From positions 1 through 55,761 of the forward strand of contig JAKEET010000103.1 in the NCBI GenBank assembly GCA_022616435.1: a stretch of DNA of 55,761 nucleotides. Reading direction: 5' to 3'. The notes under the pieces are model-generated. The model was not told the origin of the DNA and did not search any database. It worked only from the letters and a program-made list of their open reading frames with translations. The stretch's first letter is position 1, and each line of letters begins with the position of its first letter. Positions 41,558 to 51,900 of this stretch are shown here, piece after piece. Source of the stretch: Gemmataceae bacterium (GTDB lineage Bacteria > Planctomycetota > Planctomycetia > Gemmatales > Gemmataceae). The translations under genes were made by a program, and so were the position numbers.

Positions 41558-43192
41558 CTAATGATTAAACCGAAACTCCGCGCTCGTCAGCAGCGCCCAC
41601 ACTACGTGCTGGCACGCCGCCTCCGGACGGTCCTGGCGCTCCTGCAGGTACGCGGCGATGGCCTGCTTTTCCTCGGCGCGCGCCGGCCGGCACAGCACGC
41701 CGCGATTTGCGAGGTCAGCCCGCTTCATCAAGTCCGGTTCTTGCAGCAGGCGCTTCGGCAAGCGCTCGTTGCCTTCCAGCAGCTCTTTTTGCAAGGCCTC
41801 GTTGTTCGCGAACAGCATCGCCTCGCTGACGCTGACCTGGAAGTTGTCGCCCGGCTGCGGAAAGTGTCTCGCCAGCCCCTCCGCGGATTTCTCCAGGGCT
41901 TCCAGACGCTTCTCCACTTCGGCCGCAGCGCCCGACAGAGCTTTCTGGTCCATGCTGGCCAGCTTCATCGACACGGCCATTTGCATCGGCGTCAGCGGGC
42001 GAACCTGAGCCATGGCAAAGTACTTGTCGGCGGGCTGCCGGTCTCCTTCCCAGCGGCTGCCGCGGGCGTAGGCGTTCGACAGGACGATGCCACGGATCAC
42101 GCGCCGCAGATCGTAGCCGTGCTCGACCAGGTCGCGCGCCAGCCATTGCAGCAATTCCGGATGACTCGGCGCGTTTTCGGAGTGCATCTGATCCAGCGGC
42201 ATCACCAGCCCCCGGCCGAAATGGCGGTGCCACAAGCGATTGACGATGGCCCGGGCGAAGAACTCGCGCTGCCCCGGCTCCAGGGCGGTCTCGACCAGCT
42301 TGGCCCGAAGGCTGTACCGCGGCGGCGCGGGGGCTTTCTTCGCCTTCTTGGCCGTGCTGAGCCGCTCCTGCTCCGCTTTCTTCTCGTCCTTGGTCGGCTC
42401 CTTCAACCCCGGCGCGGCGATCGTCTTGCCGGTCAGGAACATCACCGGCGCTTCCTTCTCCTTGCCCTTGTTGGGGATGTACTTGACGACGCCGAAGTCG
42501 CGCTCGGCCAGGAAGCCGCCGTTGTCGATGGTCCGCGCGAAGAACGACTTCAGCCCGTAGAAGTGGTCCTGCTTCCAGTCGTGGACGTGCGGATGATCGT
42601 GGCACTGGGCGCAGCTCACGTTGACGCCGAAGAAGATCGTGCTGACGTCGATCGTCAACCGGTTCACGTCCTTGACGCGCGTCTTGAGGAACTCGTTGGC
42701 GCCCTTCATCTTGTCGTCGGTTTCATCCGGAAGGAGCAGGTCGCGGAAGATCTTGTCCCAGCTGCGGTTGTCGCTCAGGCTGCGCACCAGGTACTCGCGC
42801 AGTGCCGTCCTCTGCGCCCCGCGCCGGCGCGGCTCATCCGACTGCAGCACAGTGTTCAGCTCCGTGGCCTGATGCCGCACGAAGCCCGGCGCAGCCATCA
42901 GCCGCTCGACGAGCTTGGCCTTCTTTTGTGGATCGGTGCTGGCCAGGTAGGCCGTGGTTTCAGCGGTCGTCGGAATCCGCCCCACGAGGTCGAGCGTCAA
43001 CCGGCGGATGATCGTGGCGTCGTCGGCCGGCGGCGCGGGGGTGACCTTATCCGCTTTCAAGAGGGCATCGACATGATGATCGATGGCCTGCTCGATCGGC
43101 CGGTTCGGCGGCGGCAATGGAGCCGCCTCATCGGCCCAGGCCAGGACCGAACCCAGAACCAGAGCGGAAAAGACCGGGATGGAGCGGTGCAT
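41558..43192 (-). CDS. DUF1549/DUF1553 protein (planctomycete cytochrome-like family), exported
   Basis: 544 aa with signal peptide (SIPVFSALVLGSVLAWADEA). Residues 30-220 are DUF1549, with RRLTLDLVGRIPTTAETTAY and a CxxCH motif in NVSCAQCHDHPHVHDW, a possible haem c or metal site. Residues 290-540 are DUF1553 (REFFARAIVNRLWHRHFGRG; LVMPLDQMHSENAPSHPELL). The family has no N-terminal PSCyt cytochrome domain here, so it is the short version. No confirmed activity; a role in envelope degradation or redox processes is often proposed. It is the first gene of a six-gene operon. GTG at 43195 precedes ATG at 43192; I take the ATG. Confidence 0.92.
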   Translation of the reverse strand: MHRSIPVFSALVLGSVLAWADEAAPLPPPNRPIEQAIDHHVDALLKADKVTPAPPADDATIIRRLTLDLVGRIPTTAETTAYLASTDPQKKAKLVERLMAAPGFVRHQATELNTVLQSDEPRRRGAQRTALREYLVRSLSDNRSWDKIFRDLLLPDETDDKMKGANEFLKTRVKDVNRLTIDVSTIFFGVNVSCAQCHDHPHVHDWKQDHFYGLKSFFARTIDNGGFLAERDFGVVKYIPNKGKEKEAPVMFLTGKTIAAPGLKEPTKDEKKAEQERLSTAKKAKKAPAPPRYSLRAKLVETALEPGQREFFARAIVNRLWHRHFGRGLVMPLDQMHSENAPSHPELLQWLARDLVEHGYDLRRVIRGIVLSNAYARGSRWEGDRQPADKYFAMAQVRPLTPMQMAVSMKLASMDQKALSGAAAEVEKRLEALEKSAEGLARHFPQPGDNFQVSVSEAMLFANNEALQKELLEGNERLPKRLLQEPDLMKRADLANRGVLCRPARAEEKQAIAAYLQERQDRPEAACQHVVWALLTSAEFRFNH

Positions 43193-43313
43193 CACGGCGA
43201 GCCTCAGGCGTGTGGTCGGGAACGTGGGATGCCAGGAGGGTATGAGAATACTTTAGACACTATCGGCCGGATTTGCAACGAAAAACAGCTGGCGTCGCCG
43301 CCGGCATCGTGTA

Positions 43314-43342
43314 GGGTGGGTGCAGCGCAGCGCAACCCACCC
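43314..43342. repeat. GGGTGGGT...ACCCACCC repeat
   Basis: 8-bp arms around GCAGCGCAGCGCA. A short inverted repeat of a type I recall as widely dispersed in bacterial genomes. It lies in the promoter region between the operon and the PPK2 gene. Confidence 0.6.
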
Positions 43343-43353
43343 TTCGCGAGACG

Positions 43354-44256
43354 ATGCTCATGCCGATCCCGATCGAACACGTGCTCGACCATGTCCGGGT
43401 GCCGCCGGGCAAGCGCGTCCGGCTCAAGGATTACGATCCGGACTGGGCGGGCGATGAGTCAACGCCGCTCAAGGACCGCAAGGAGAAAGCCGGCGAGGTG
43501 CTGGCCGAGTCGGTGGCCGCGCTCACCGGCGCCCAGGAGCTGCTCTACGCGTCGGACACGTACAGCATCCTGGTCATCCTGCAAGCGACGGACGCGGCGG
43601 GCAAGGACGGCATCATCAAGCACGTGATGTCCGGCGTCAATCCGAAGGCTTGCCGGGTCCACGCCTTCAAGCAGCCGACCCCGGAGGAGCTCGATCACAA
43701 CTTCCTGTGGCGCTGCATGAAGGTGTTGCCGGAGCGGGGCCAGATCGGCATCTTCAACCGCTCGTACTATGAGGAGGTGCTGGTGGTCAAAGTCCACCCG
43801 GAGCTGGTCGACCACCAGCGCATTCCGGGCGCCAGGGTCGGCAAGCAATTCTGGAACGACCGCTACGAGGACATCAACGCGTTCGAGCGGCACCTGACGC
43901 GCAACGGCACCGTGGTCGTCAAGTTCTTTCTGCACATTTCCAAGAAAGAACAGCGCAAACGCTTTCTGGACCGGATTGAGGAGCCTGAGAAACACTGGAA
44001 GTTCTCGCCCGGCGACGTCGCCGAGCGCGAACACTGGGACGACTACATGCAGGCGTTCGAGGACATGCTCAACGCCACCAGCACGACGTGGGCGCCCTGG
44101 CATGTCATCCCCTCGGACCGGAAGTGGGTGAGCCGGGCCATCGTCGCCAAGATCCTGGCCAGCACCATCGACGGGCTTGATTTGCGCTACCCGGAAACGT
44201 CGCCGGCGAAACGCCGGCAGATCGAGGACGCCCGCAAGAAACTGGAGAATGAGTGA
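43354..44256 (+). CDS. ppk2: Polyphosphate kinase 2 (PPK2)
   Basis: 300 aa, cytoplasmic, single-domain PPK2. These enzymes phosphorylate nucleoside mono- or diphosphates using polyphosphate. Walker A is in LQATDAAGKDGIIKHVMSG, the Walker B-like motif is FNRSYYEEVLVV, and the lid region contains RFLDRIEEPEKHWKFSPGD. Length is normal. The class (AMP, ADP or both) cannot be set by eye. Start MLMPIPIEHVLDHVRVPPGK; the second ATG at 43360 is equally possible. Confidence 0.92.
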   Translation: MLMPIPIEHVLDHVRVPPGKRVRLKDYDPDWAGDESTPLKDRKEKAGEVLAESVAALTGAQELLYASDTYSILVILQATDAAGKDGIIKHVMSGVNPKACRVHAFKQPTPEELDHNFLWRCMKVLPERGQIGIFNRSYYEEVLVVKVHPELVDHQRIPGARVGKQFWNDRYEDINAFERHLTRNGTVVVKFFLHISKKEQRKRFLDRIEEPEKHWKFSPGDVAEREHWDDYMQAFEDMLNATSTTWAPWHVIPSDRKWVSRAIVAKILASTIDGLDLRYPETSPAKRRQIEDARKKLENE

Positions 44257-44263
44257 TGCGATT

Positions 44264-44321
44264 GGCCGCTTGCGGCTTAGCGTTCGCTGGGCATCCGACA
44301 TCGCTTAAGCCGCAAGCGGCC
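44264..44321. terminator. GGCCGCTTGCGGCTTA hairpin between convergent genes
   Basis: GGCCGCTTGCGGCTTAGCG pairs with CGCTTAAGCCGCAAGCGGCC across a 19-base loop, with one bulge, right after the PPK2 stop and just before the ACT-protein stop. One arm of the same sequence is found at 12037-12054. It is a likely bidirectional terminator derived from a repeat. Confidence 0.65.
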
Positions 44322-44336
44322 GTGTCCTGCGGCAGC

Positions 44337-44825
44337 TCATTCCTGAAAATCGTTTTCCGTGAACAGCGTGAAGTCCAGGCGCTGCATCGTTTGCGTGGCG
44401 GTTTCGATGTCTTCCACCTTGATCGCCAGGGCGGCGCTGCCGTGCGGACCCACCAGGATCGGATAGGCGTAGTGGATGTTGATCTCGGCCGTCAACAACG
44501 CCTTCGAAATCTGCACGAGCGGTTGATTGCCTTCGGGAAGCTGCACGACCAGCAGATCGCTTTCGGTGAAGGGCAGACCAGCCTGGTGGAAGATCTCGAC
44601 CGCCCGTTCCGGGTCGTTGAGCACCAGCCGGATGATGGCGCAATCGGCGGAATCGACGACGGTGAGGGCGACGATCCGGATATCGGAGTTCTCGAAGCGG
44701 CGCACGACATCCAGCAATGCGCCCAGGCGGTTCTCCAGGAACACGTTGAACTGGCGCACGCTCGGCCAATCCCGGCCGCGGGCCGTGGCGAAGCCGACAT
44801 TTGCATCCTCGCCGCCGAAACTCAT
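44337..44825 (-). CDS. Double ACT-domain protein
   Basis: 162 aa, with two ACT domains in tandem. The first is RQFNVFLENRLGALLDVVRR, the second starts near PLVQISKALLTAEINIHYAY. ACT pairs bind amino acids and regulate enzymes or act as stand-alone sensors; here no enzyme domain is attached. AAAGGAA precedes the ATG at 44825. Divergent from the MMPL-exporter gene. Confidence 0.85.
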   Translation of the reverse strand: MSFGGEDANVGFATARGRDWPSVRQFNVFLENRLGALLDVVRRFENSDIRIVALTVVDSADCAIIRLVLNDPERAVEIFHQAGLPFTESDLLVVQLPEGNQPLVQISKALLTAEINIHYAYPILVGPHGSAALAIKVEDIETATQTMQRLDFTLFTENDFQE

Positions 44826-45055
44826 GACGGGATTCCTTTCGCGAAAGGTGCACGGATGTCTATACGATACCGCGGCGCATGCCGGTTGTACAAGCAGAAT
44901 GTGGCAGGAGGTCCAGCGGCGGCCTGTTGATCGAGAACCTCGTTCCCCATCTTGCCGCATTTGCCTCGTCCGCTGCCGGTCGGCATTGTTTCTTTCAAGC
45001 TCGCTGCCTATCATCGGCCCTTCCATGCGGAACCAAGTGGAGGCTGACGGTCGCG

Positions 45056-47845
45056 ATGCGCACAGAACACGAGGCTGAAGAACCCGGTGCGCTGGCGTCC
45101 GCGCTGGCCGGCGTCGCTGTTTGGTGTTGCCGCCATCCGTGGCTGGTGGCGGCGGCGGTGTTGCTCAGTTGTTGCTGGTCTCTTGTGTACACCTCGCGGC
45201 ATGTCACCTTCCACACGCAACGCACCGATCTGCTCAACAAACGCAAAGACTACTACCAACGCTGGCAACAGTACCTCGCCGAGTTCGGCAACGACGACGA
45301 CATGGTCGTGATCGTCCAGGGCGACGACCGCGACCGCATGCGGCTGGCCATCGACGAGCTGGCCGAGCGGATTCGACGGCAGCCGGCGCTGTTCGACCGG
45401 CTGTTCTACCGCATCGATGCGCGCGCGCTGCGCCAGCGCGGCTTACTGTTTCTGCCGACCGAGCAGATCCGGCAGATTCACGACAACCTCAAGAACATGG
45501 CGATGCTTCTGGAGCCGCCGGTGCTGGGCGCGCTCAACTCCCAGTTCGGCTGGCAGATGCTGACCGTGCTGCAGCTCTTGAACGAAGGGGACCGCCGCGC
45601 CAATTCGCTCGCCACCGATCCGGTCGCGCGGCCCGAGCAGGATCCGATGCTGCGGCAGCTCAACGCGATCTGCCGCTCCGCGGTTGCCGCCCTGCGCGAC
45701 CCCGACGCCTATCGTAATCCATGGATCAGCATTCTCCCCGAGGCCCCGCGGCACGATGCCCTGTCCGAGCCGCAGTACTTCTTCTCGGACGACGGCCGGC
45801 TGGCGTTCCTCATGGTTCGGCCGTTGCCGGACGACGACAGCTTCACCTTCGCCCGCAACAGCATCGAGAGCATGCGCCGGATTCTCGATGAGCTGCGGCC
45901 GCGATTTCCGGGGCTGGGGCTCGGCCTGACCGGCCTGCCGGTGCTGGAAAACGACGAGATGATCGCGTCGCAGGAGGACAGCCGCCTGGCATCGTGGCTG
46001 GCGTTGGCGGGCGTGGCCATCCTGTACCTCGTCGTCTACCGCGGCTGGCGCTATCCGTTCATGACCGTGGCGGCGCTTGTGGTCGGCACCGTCTGGGCCC
46101 TCGGCTGGCTGACGCTGACCGTCGGCCACCTCAATATCCTGTCGTCGGCCTTCGCGGTCATGCTGATCGGCATGGGGGATTACGGCGTCCTGTGGGCGAC
46201 GCGCTTCGGTCTCGAGCGCCGCGCCGGCGCCGACGTGATCGCCGCCACGCGACGAACCGCCGTGCACGTCGGCCCGAGCATCGTCACGGCGGCGCTGACC
46301 ACCGCGCTCGCCTTCTACGCCGCCATGCTCGCCGACCTGAAGGCGGTCGCAGAGCTCGGCTGGATCGCAGGCAGCGGCGTGCTCTTGTGCGCCGTGTCAT
46401 GCATCGTGCTGATGCCGGCGCTCCTGGCCTTGCTGGATCGCACTCCCATTCATTCGGGCGCCACGATCGTACTCGCCGACGCCTGCGCCGCCCGCCGCGA
46501 ATGGCTGCCCGCGCTCACCCGCCGCCCGCGCTGGGTGCTGGCGGGGAGCGCGGTGCTCACCGTGGCGCTCGCCGTCTGCGCGTCGCAGATCCACTACGAT
46601 CACAACATTCTCAACATCCAGGCGCCGCGGCTCGATTCGGTGAAGTGGCAGCACACGCTGATCCAGCACGCTCCCAGCGAGACCTGGCACGCGGTCACCA
46701 TGACCACGACGCCGGAAGAAGCGCTGGCCCTCAAGGCGCGCTACGAAGCGCTGCCGACGGTGAGCCGGGTGGTCGAAGCGGCGTCGCTGGTGCCGCGCGA
46801 TCAGGAACGAAAGCTGGAGGTGCTCCGCGACATCCAGCTTCGCCTGCGGCGGCTGCCGCAGCGCGGCACGCTCATCGAGCAGGCCGAGCCGGCGCTTCCC
46901 GACGTCGAGCGGGCCGCGCAGAAGCTGGCCCAGGCGCTGGAGCGGCTCGACACCACCCCGCTGGTCGGCGAGCTGCGCGACCACGTCCGCCAGCTACTGG
47001 ACATCCTCCAGTCGTCCGAGGCAGATGCCGCGGCGACGCGGTTGCAGGCCTTCCAGCAACGGCTGGCCGGCGACTTGCTCGCCGACCTGCACCGGCTGCG
47101 CGACGTGTCCACGCCGGCGCCGATCCAGGTCGCCGACATCCCCGAGAGTCTGCGCGAACGCTACGTGGGGCAAACCGGCCAATGGCTGCTCCGCGTCTTC
47201 GCCAAGGATTGTCTGTGGGAATACGGGCCGCTGGAACGCTTCGTCAACGACGTGAAGGCGGCTGACCCCCAAGCGTGCGGCCGGCCGTTCGCCACGCTGG
47301 AGGGACTCAAGGCGATGCGCGACGGTTTCCTGTGGGCCGGCGCCTACGCCCTGGCGGCCATGGTCCTGGTGCTGCTGCTCGACTTCGGTTCCCTCAAGCA
47401 CACGCTCGTCGCCTTGTTGCCGCTCGCCATGGGCATGGCGGCGGCGCTGGGCATCATGGCCCTGTGCGGCGTGGCGCTGAACCCGGCCAACATGATCGCC
47501 TTCCCGCTGATCCTGGGCGTCGGCGCCGACAACGGCGTTCACGTCATGCACGACTACCGCGATCGCCGCGGGGTCGGCCGCTACGTCCTTAGCTACGCCA
47601 CCGGCCGCGGCATCATGGTCGCGGCCCTGACCACCGTCCTCGGCTTCGGCACGCTGATGATCTCGCAGCACCGCGGCATGGCCAGCCTGGGACTGGCGCT
47701 CACGCTCGGCGTGTCGGCGTGCATGCTGACGGCCCTCGTGTTCCTGCCGGCACTGTTGAATGTGATCAGCCGGCGGCGCGTCCAGGCGACCGACCAGCAC
47801 ATGCCGATCTCGGACATGCCGATGTCGATGAAGAAGGCCGCGTAG
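45056..47845 (+). CDS. MMPL/RND-family exporter (HpnN-like)
   Basis: 929 aa. Twelve transmembrane helices in two halves: helix 1 about residue 25-43 (WLVAAAVLLSCCWSLVYTS), a large periplasmic loop, helices 2-6 (LALAGVAILYLVVY; MTVAALVVGTVWALGWLTLT), a second loop, and helices 8-12 (AGAYALAAMVLVLLLDFGSL). Sterol-sensing-domain-like segments include ILSSAFAVMLIGMGDYGVLW and ANMIAFPLILGVGADNGVHV. The pattern fits hopanoid or lipid exporters of the HpnN type. Hopanoid cargo is inference, as no squalene-hopene genes are in the window. ATG 45056 with GGAGG upstream. Confidence 0.85.
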   Translation: MRTEHEAEEPGALASALAGVAVWCCRHPWLVAAAVLLSCCWSLVYTSRHVTFHTQRTDLLNKRKDYYQRWQQYLAEFGNDDDMVVIVQGDDRDRMRLAIDELAERIRRQPALFDRLFYRIDARALRQRGLLFLPTEQIRQIHDNLKNMAMLLEPPVLGALNSQFGWQMLTVLQLLNEGDRRANSLATDPVARPEQDPMLRQLNAICRSAVAALRDPDAYRNPWISILPEAPRHDALSEPQYFFSDDGRLAFLMVRPLPDDDSFTFARNSIESMRRILDELRPRFPGLGLGLTGLPVLENDEMIASQEDSRLASWLALAGVAILYLVVYRGWRYPFMTVAALVVGTVWALGWLTLTVGHLNILSSAFAVMLIGMGDYGVLWATRFGLERRAGADVIAATRRTAVHVGPSIVTAALTTALAFYAAMLADLKAVAELGWIAGSGVLLCAVSCIVLMPALLALLDRTPIHSGATIVLADACAARREWLPALTRRPRWVLAGSAVLTVALAVCASQIHYDHNILNIQAPRLDSVKWQHTLIQHAPSETWHAVTMTTTPEEALALKARYEALPTVSRVVEAASLVPRDQERKLEVLRDIQLRLRRLPQRGTLIEQAEPALPDVERAAQKLAQALERLDTTPLVGELRDHVRQLLDILQSSEADAAATRLQAFQQRLAGDLLADLHRLRDVSTPAPIQVADIPESLRERYVGQTGQWLLRVFAKDCLWEYGPLERFVNDVKAADPQACGRPFATLEGLKAMRDGFLWAGAYALAAMVLVLLLDFGSLKHTLVALLPLAMGMAAALGIMALCGVALNPANMIAFPLILGVGADNGVHVMHDYRDRRGVGRYVLSYATGRGIMVAALTTVLGFGTLMISQHRGMASLGLALTLGVSACMLTALVFLPALLNVISRRRVQATDQHMPISDMPMSMKKAA

Positions 47846-47874
47846 GCGCGTTCAACCCGTTTAGCCCCGTTTAG

Positions 47875-47895
47875 CCCCGGTTCGAAGAACCGGGG
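47875..47895. terminator. CCCCGGTTC-GAA-GAACCGGGG hairpin
   Basis: 9-bp perfect stem and 3-base loop, 30 bp downstream of the MMPL stop codon, preceded by two tandem CCCGTTTAGC units. A second small hairpin (CCGTTTC/GAAACGG, 47947-47963) lies close to the ABC gene stop. Terminators for convergent genes. Confidence 0.65.
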
Positions 47896-47974
47896 CGGAC
47901 AGGATCCCGCGCCTCGGATGAATCCATAGCCGACGACACGTCCGTCCCGTTTCTGCGAAACGGCAGCGAGCGCC

Positions 47975-48910
47975 TCAATCGCGCAGCCCATGTCCTGTCA
48001 GGTGCAAGAACACCTTCTCCAGGTTTGGCTCTTCGGTTTCGAGCCGGGTCAGCTCGGCGCCGTGCTGCTGGCAGATGGCCAAGAGCCGCGGCACGGTATG
48101 GGGAACGTTGTCCGTTTCCAGCTCCCACGTCGCTTCGTCCAGCAGGCGAAGCCGGACGCCATCGAGCTGTTCCAATCCGCCGCGCAGCTCGTCGCGGACG
48201 GACACTGCCTGGAAGCGAATCCGCCCCGGCAAGCGCTGCAGCAGCCTCGGCAACGTGTCGCAGGCGATCAAGCGCCCGTGGTCGATGATGCCGATGCGCG
48301 AGCACAAGGCCTGCACTTCCTCCATGTAGTGGCTGGTGTAGACGATCGTCATGCCGCCCTGATGCAGCCGGCGAATCTCCTCGAACAGCCGGTTGCGCGA
48401 CTGCGGATCGACGCCGGCGGTCGGCTCATCGAGCAGCAGCAGCCGCGGTTGATGCACGAGCGCCGCGCCGAGGTTCAAGCGCCGCTGCATGCCGCCCGAA
48501 AACGTACTGACTCGATGATGGGCGCGATCCTCCAGTCCCACCGCCCGCAGTATGTCAATGAGATGGCGCTCGAAGTCGGCGCCGCCCAGGCCGTACAGCT
48601 CGCCGAAGAAACGCAGGTTCTCCGCGGCCGTCAACTCGCCGTACAGGGCCAGTTCCTGCGGCACGATGCCGATCTGGCGGCGCAGCCCGAGATCACGTGG
48701 TCCAAACGGCTGCCCGCCGATCCGGACGTCGCCGCTGTCGGCTTCCAGAAGGCCGGCGACGATCGACAGAAGCGTCGTCTTGCCGGCGCCGTTGGGACCG
48801 AGCAGGCCAAAAATCTCGCCGGCCTCGACATGGCATGAGACGCCGTCCAGGGCACGCGTGGCGGCAAAAGTCTTGCGAAGGTCGCGCACCTCCAGGAGCG
48901 GCGTGGACAT
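47975..48910 (-). CDS. ABC transporter ATP-binding protein, ABC-2 type exporter
   Basis: 311 aa. Walker A GLLGPNGAGKTTLLS, Q-loop IGIVPQELALYGEL, signature FSGGMQRRLNLGAALV, Walker B LLLLDEPTAGVDPQSRNR, H-loop IVYTSHYMEEV. After the NBD (about 220 residues) come 85 C-terminal residues typical of the DrrA/CcmA/NatA exporter group. No permease gene is beside it: the plus-strand neighbours are an MMPL exporter and a glycosidase-like gene. It is therefore a lone ATPase here. ATG 48910. Confidence 0.9.
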   Translation of the reverse strand: MSTPLLEVRDLRKTFAATRALDGVSCHVEAGEIFGLLGPNGAGKTTLLSIVAGLLEADSGDVRIGGQPFGPRDLGLRRQIGIVPQELALYGELTAAENLRFFGELYGLGGADFERHLIDILRAVGLEDRAHHRVSTFSGGMQRRLNLGAALVHQPRLLLLDEPTAGVDPQSRNRLFEEIRRLHQGGMTIVYTSHYMEEVQALCSRIGIIDHGRLIACDTLPRLLQRLPGRIRFQAVSVRDELRGGLEQLDGVRLRLLDEATWELETDNVPHTVPRLLAICQQHGAELTRLETEEPNLEKVFLHLTGHGLRD

Positions 48911-48973
48911 GCGGGGTATTGTATGTGGTGTGCGTTCCTTGCTTTTGCCCCGCGATAGAGATAAACCCACTCC

Positions 48974-51900
48974 ATGAGCCCGCATGAGTTGATCCTCCTC
49001 AGCCCCTATCGATTTCCCGGCGCCAACGCCCTGACTCTCGCCGCCGAAGACATGGCCTCTTGGCTCAACGCCCACGCGGCGCTCTGGCATCCCGCGGCAA
49101 TCTGGCAGGCCCAGGGGCCGCCGCGCTTCGACTCCACGTACGACCACGAGTCACCCAAGGCCGGCACGATCTACGCCGTCCCCGAAACGCCGCCTACGTA
49201 CCTTCCCGACGACTGGCGCGAGCGCGTCCGCCAGGCCGGCGCCATCGCCTTCACCGCCACACCCGATCGGGCAGCCACGCTCGACAACCTGCGCGAAGCG
49301 CTCCGCGCGGAAGGCGCCGCACCGCTCGGCTGCCAGGCGGCCCTCGATCTGCCCGCCGACAAGACCGCGCCGTTCTCCGGCATCGGCTACGGCCATCTGC
49401 TGCAGGCGACGCTCGCCGAGGCGATGGAGCACGAGAACCTGCTGGACAACGCGGCATTCTGGGAGGAAATCCAGCACGCCGTCGCCCTCGCCGCCGGCCT
49501 GCCGTTCACGCCGTCCGCGCCGGAGCCAGCACCCTCGTATCCGCCGTACGACGCCGATCCATCCGCCGCGACCAACGAAGGCGGCGACCACGACACCAAC
49601 CCACTCCCCGACACGAACCCACTCCCCGATTTGAACCCACTCGCCGCGGATCATTTAGCCGGCGAGCTTGCTCGCCGCGATCACGATCCCGCGCCGCCGC
49701 CAGAATCCCCGTCCGAACCCGAACCCGATCCCAACGCCTGGCTCAACCACCTGCAAGCCGCCGCGGCCAAGCTGCTCTCGGCCCGCGAAGTCCTCTATCC
49801 CGTCGCCATCCATCTGCTCGACCTGTGCCTGCTCGACGACCGACCGGCCGACGACGATTGGCCTGCCGCCTTCGACTTCGGCTTGCCGGTGAACTTCATC
49901 GCGTCGGCGCGAACCCTGGAGAAGCTGGCCGCACAGCAGCCGGAGCGCCTGGCGGCGCTGCGTGACCGCGTGCAACGCGATCAGGCCGAAGTCTGCGGCG
50001 GCTCGTATGTCGAGCGTGAAGATCCGTATCTGCCCATCGACTCGCAGCTCTGGAACCTGCGCCGCGGCCTGGAAGTGTCGCGGGAGCTGCTCGGCGCCGA
50101 CATCCGCGTCTTCGCCCGCCGCCGCTTCGGGTTCCACCCGCAAATCCCCCTCCTGCTGACCACGCACGGCATCACCAAGGCCCTGTTCCAGGTCTGGGAC
50201 GATGCCGCCGCCGTGCCGACCTACAACAGCCTCGTCGTCAGTTGGCCCTCGCCCGACGGCAAGCAGGTGGACGCCTTCGTCCGCGCCCCCAAGCCGGCCG
50301 ACAGCGCCGAGACCTTCTTCAACCTCGGCCACTGGTGGTTCAAGACGACGCGTGAAGATCACTCGGCCACGATGTTCCTGCTCCATGCCGGCAAGCCGGA
50401 CGCGCCGTGGTACCGCGATCTGATGGAATTGGCCCGGCTCGGCGACGTCTTCGGCCAGTGGACGACGTTCTCACGCTACCTGAGCGAAGTGATGGCCGGC
50501 GAGTATCCGACCCCGCCCGGCGCCGACGAGTTTCATTCCGATTTCCTGAACGAGCGCGTCCAGCGGCAGCTCGACGCGCCGGTGAGTGCCTTCGCTCGAC
50601 ATGTCCGCCAGCGCCGCCGGCTCGACGCTTGCTGGACCTTCGCCGCGCTGCACCGCGCCCTGAGCGGCGCCAGGGACACGCTGGATGTCGCGGCACAACT
50701 GACCGAACTGGAGAACGCTCTCGAAGCAAGCCCAGGGACGGCGGTCACTGGGCTCGATCATCTGGAAAAAACCATCACGCACACGGTCGCCGAGCGCCTG
50801 CAAGTCCGCGCCCGACCGGATCAGCCCGGCTACATGCTGCTCAACCCGTGCAGCTTCGCCCGCCGCGCCGCCCTGGAATTCGAAGGCGCGACAACGCCGT
50901 TGCCGATCGACGGCCCCGTCAAGGCCTGCCAGCTCGACGGCGGCACGCTCCGCGCCGTGGTCGAAGTGCCCGCCCTCGGCTTCGCCTGGATCCCGCGCAA
51001 TGGCCCGCCCGGCACGCCCCCGATGGCCGCCCGGCTGCGGCTCGGCGACGCGAAATCGAACACCATCCGCAACGAGTTCTTCGAAGTCGAGGTCGATCCC
51101 GTCACCGGCGCCATGAAGGCCATCCGCGACCACAAGACCCACGTCAATCGTCTCGGCCAGCGGCTCGTGTTCAACCCCGGCAGCCGCATGACGGCGGCCA
51201 GGGTGCAAGTCACGTCAAGCGGCCCGGCGCTTGGCGAGATCGTTTCGGAAGGTCAACTCCTCGGCGAGCAAGACCAGGTCCTCGCCAACTTCCGCCAGCG
51301 GCTCCGCGCCTGGCTGGGCCGGCCGCTCCTCGAAATGCGCATCGAGATCGACGCGCTCCAGCCCCCGGCCGGCTATCCCTGGCAGGCCTACTTCGGCTGC
51401 CGGTTCGCCTGGCGCGACGAACGCGCCCTGTTCCTGCGCGGCATCAACGGCGCCGGCTACATCAGCACTCATCCGCGGCCGCAATCGGCCGAGTATCTCG
51501 AAATCCGTTTCGGCCGGCACAGCACCACCATCTTCCCCGGCGGCCTGCCGTTCCACCAGCGCCATGAAGGCCGGATGCTGGACGTGATCCTGGTCCCCGA
51601 AGGCGAAAAGACGACCGCGTTCGACCTGGGCATCGGCCTGGACCGCGACGCGCCGATGCTGACGACGCTGGGCATCGTGTCGCCGATCGCCGTCGTGCCG
51701 ACGACCAAGGGCCCGCCGCACATCGGCGCGTCCGGCTGGCTGTTCCACCTCGACGCGCCCAATCTGTTGTTGACGCGCTTGACGCCCGGCGCCATGGAGG
51801 TGCAACCGGCGTCCGACCCGCCGAGACCGGCGCCGCGCGACGCGATCACGGCACGCATCCTCGAATGCGGCGGGCACTCGGGCCACGCGGAGCTGCGCTG

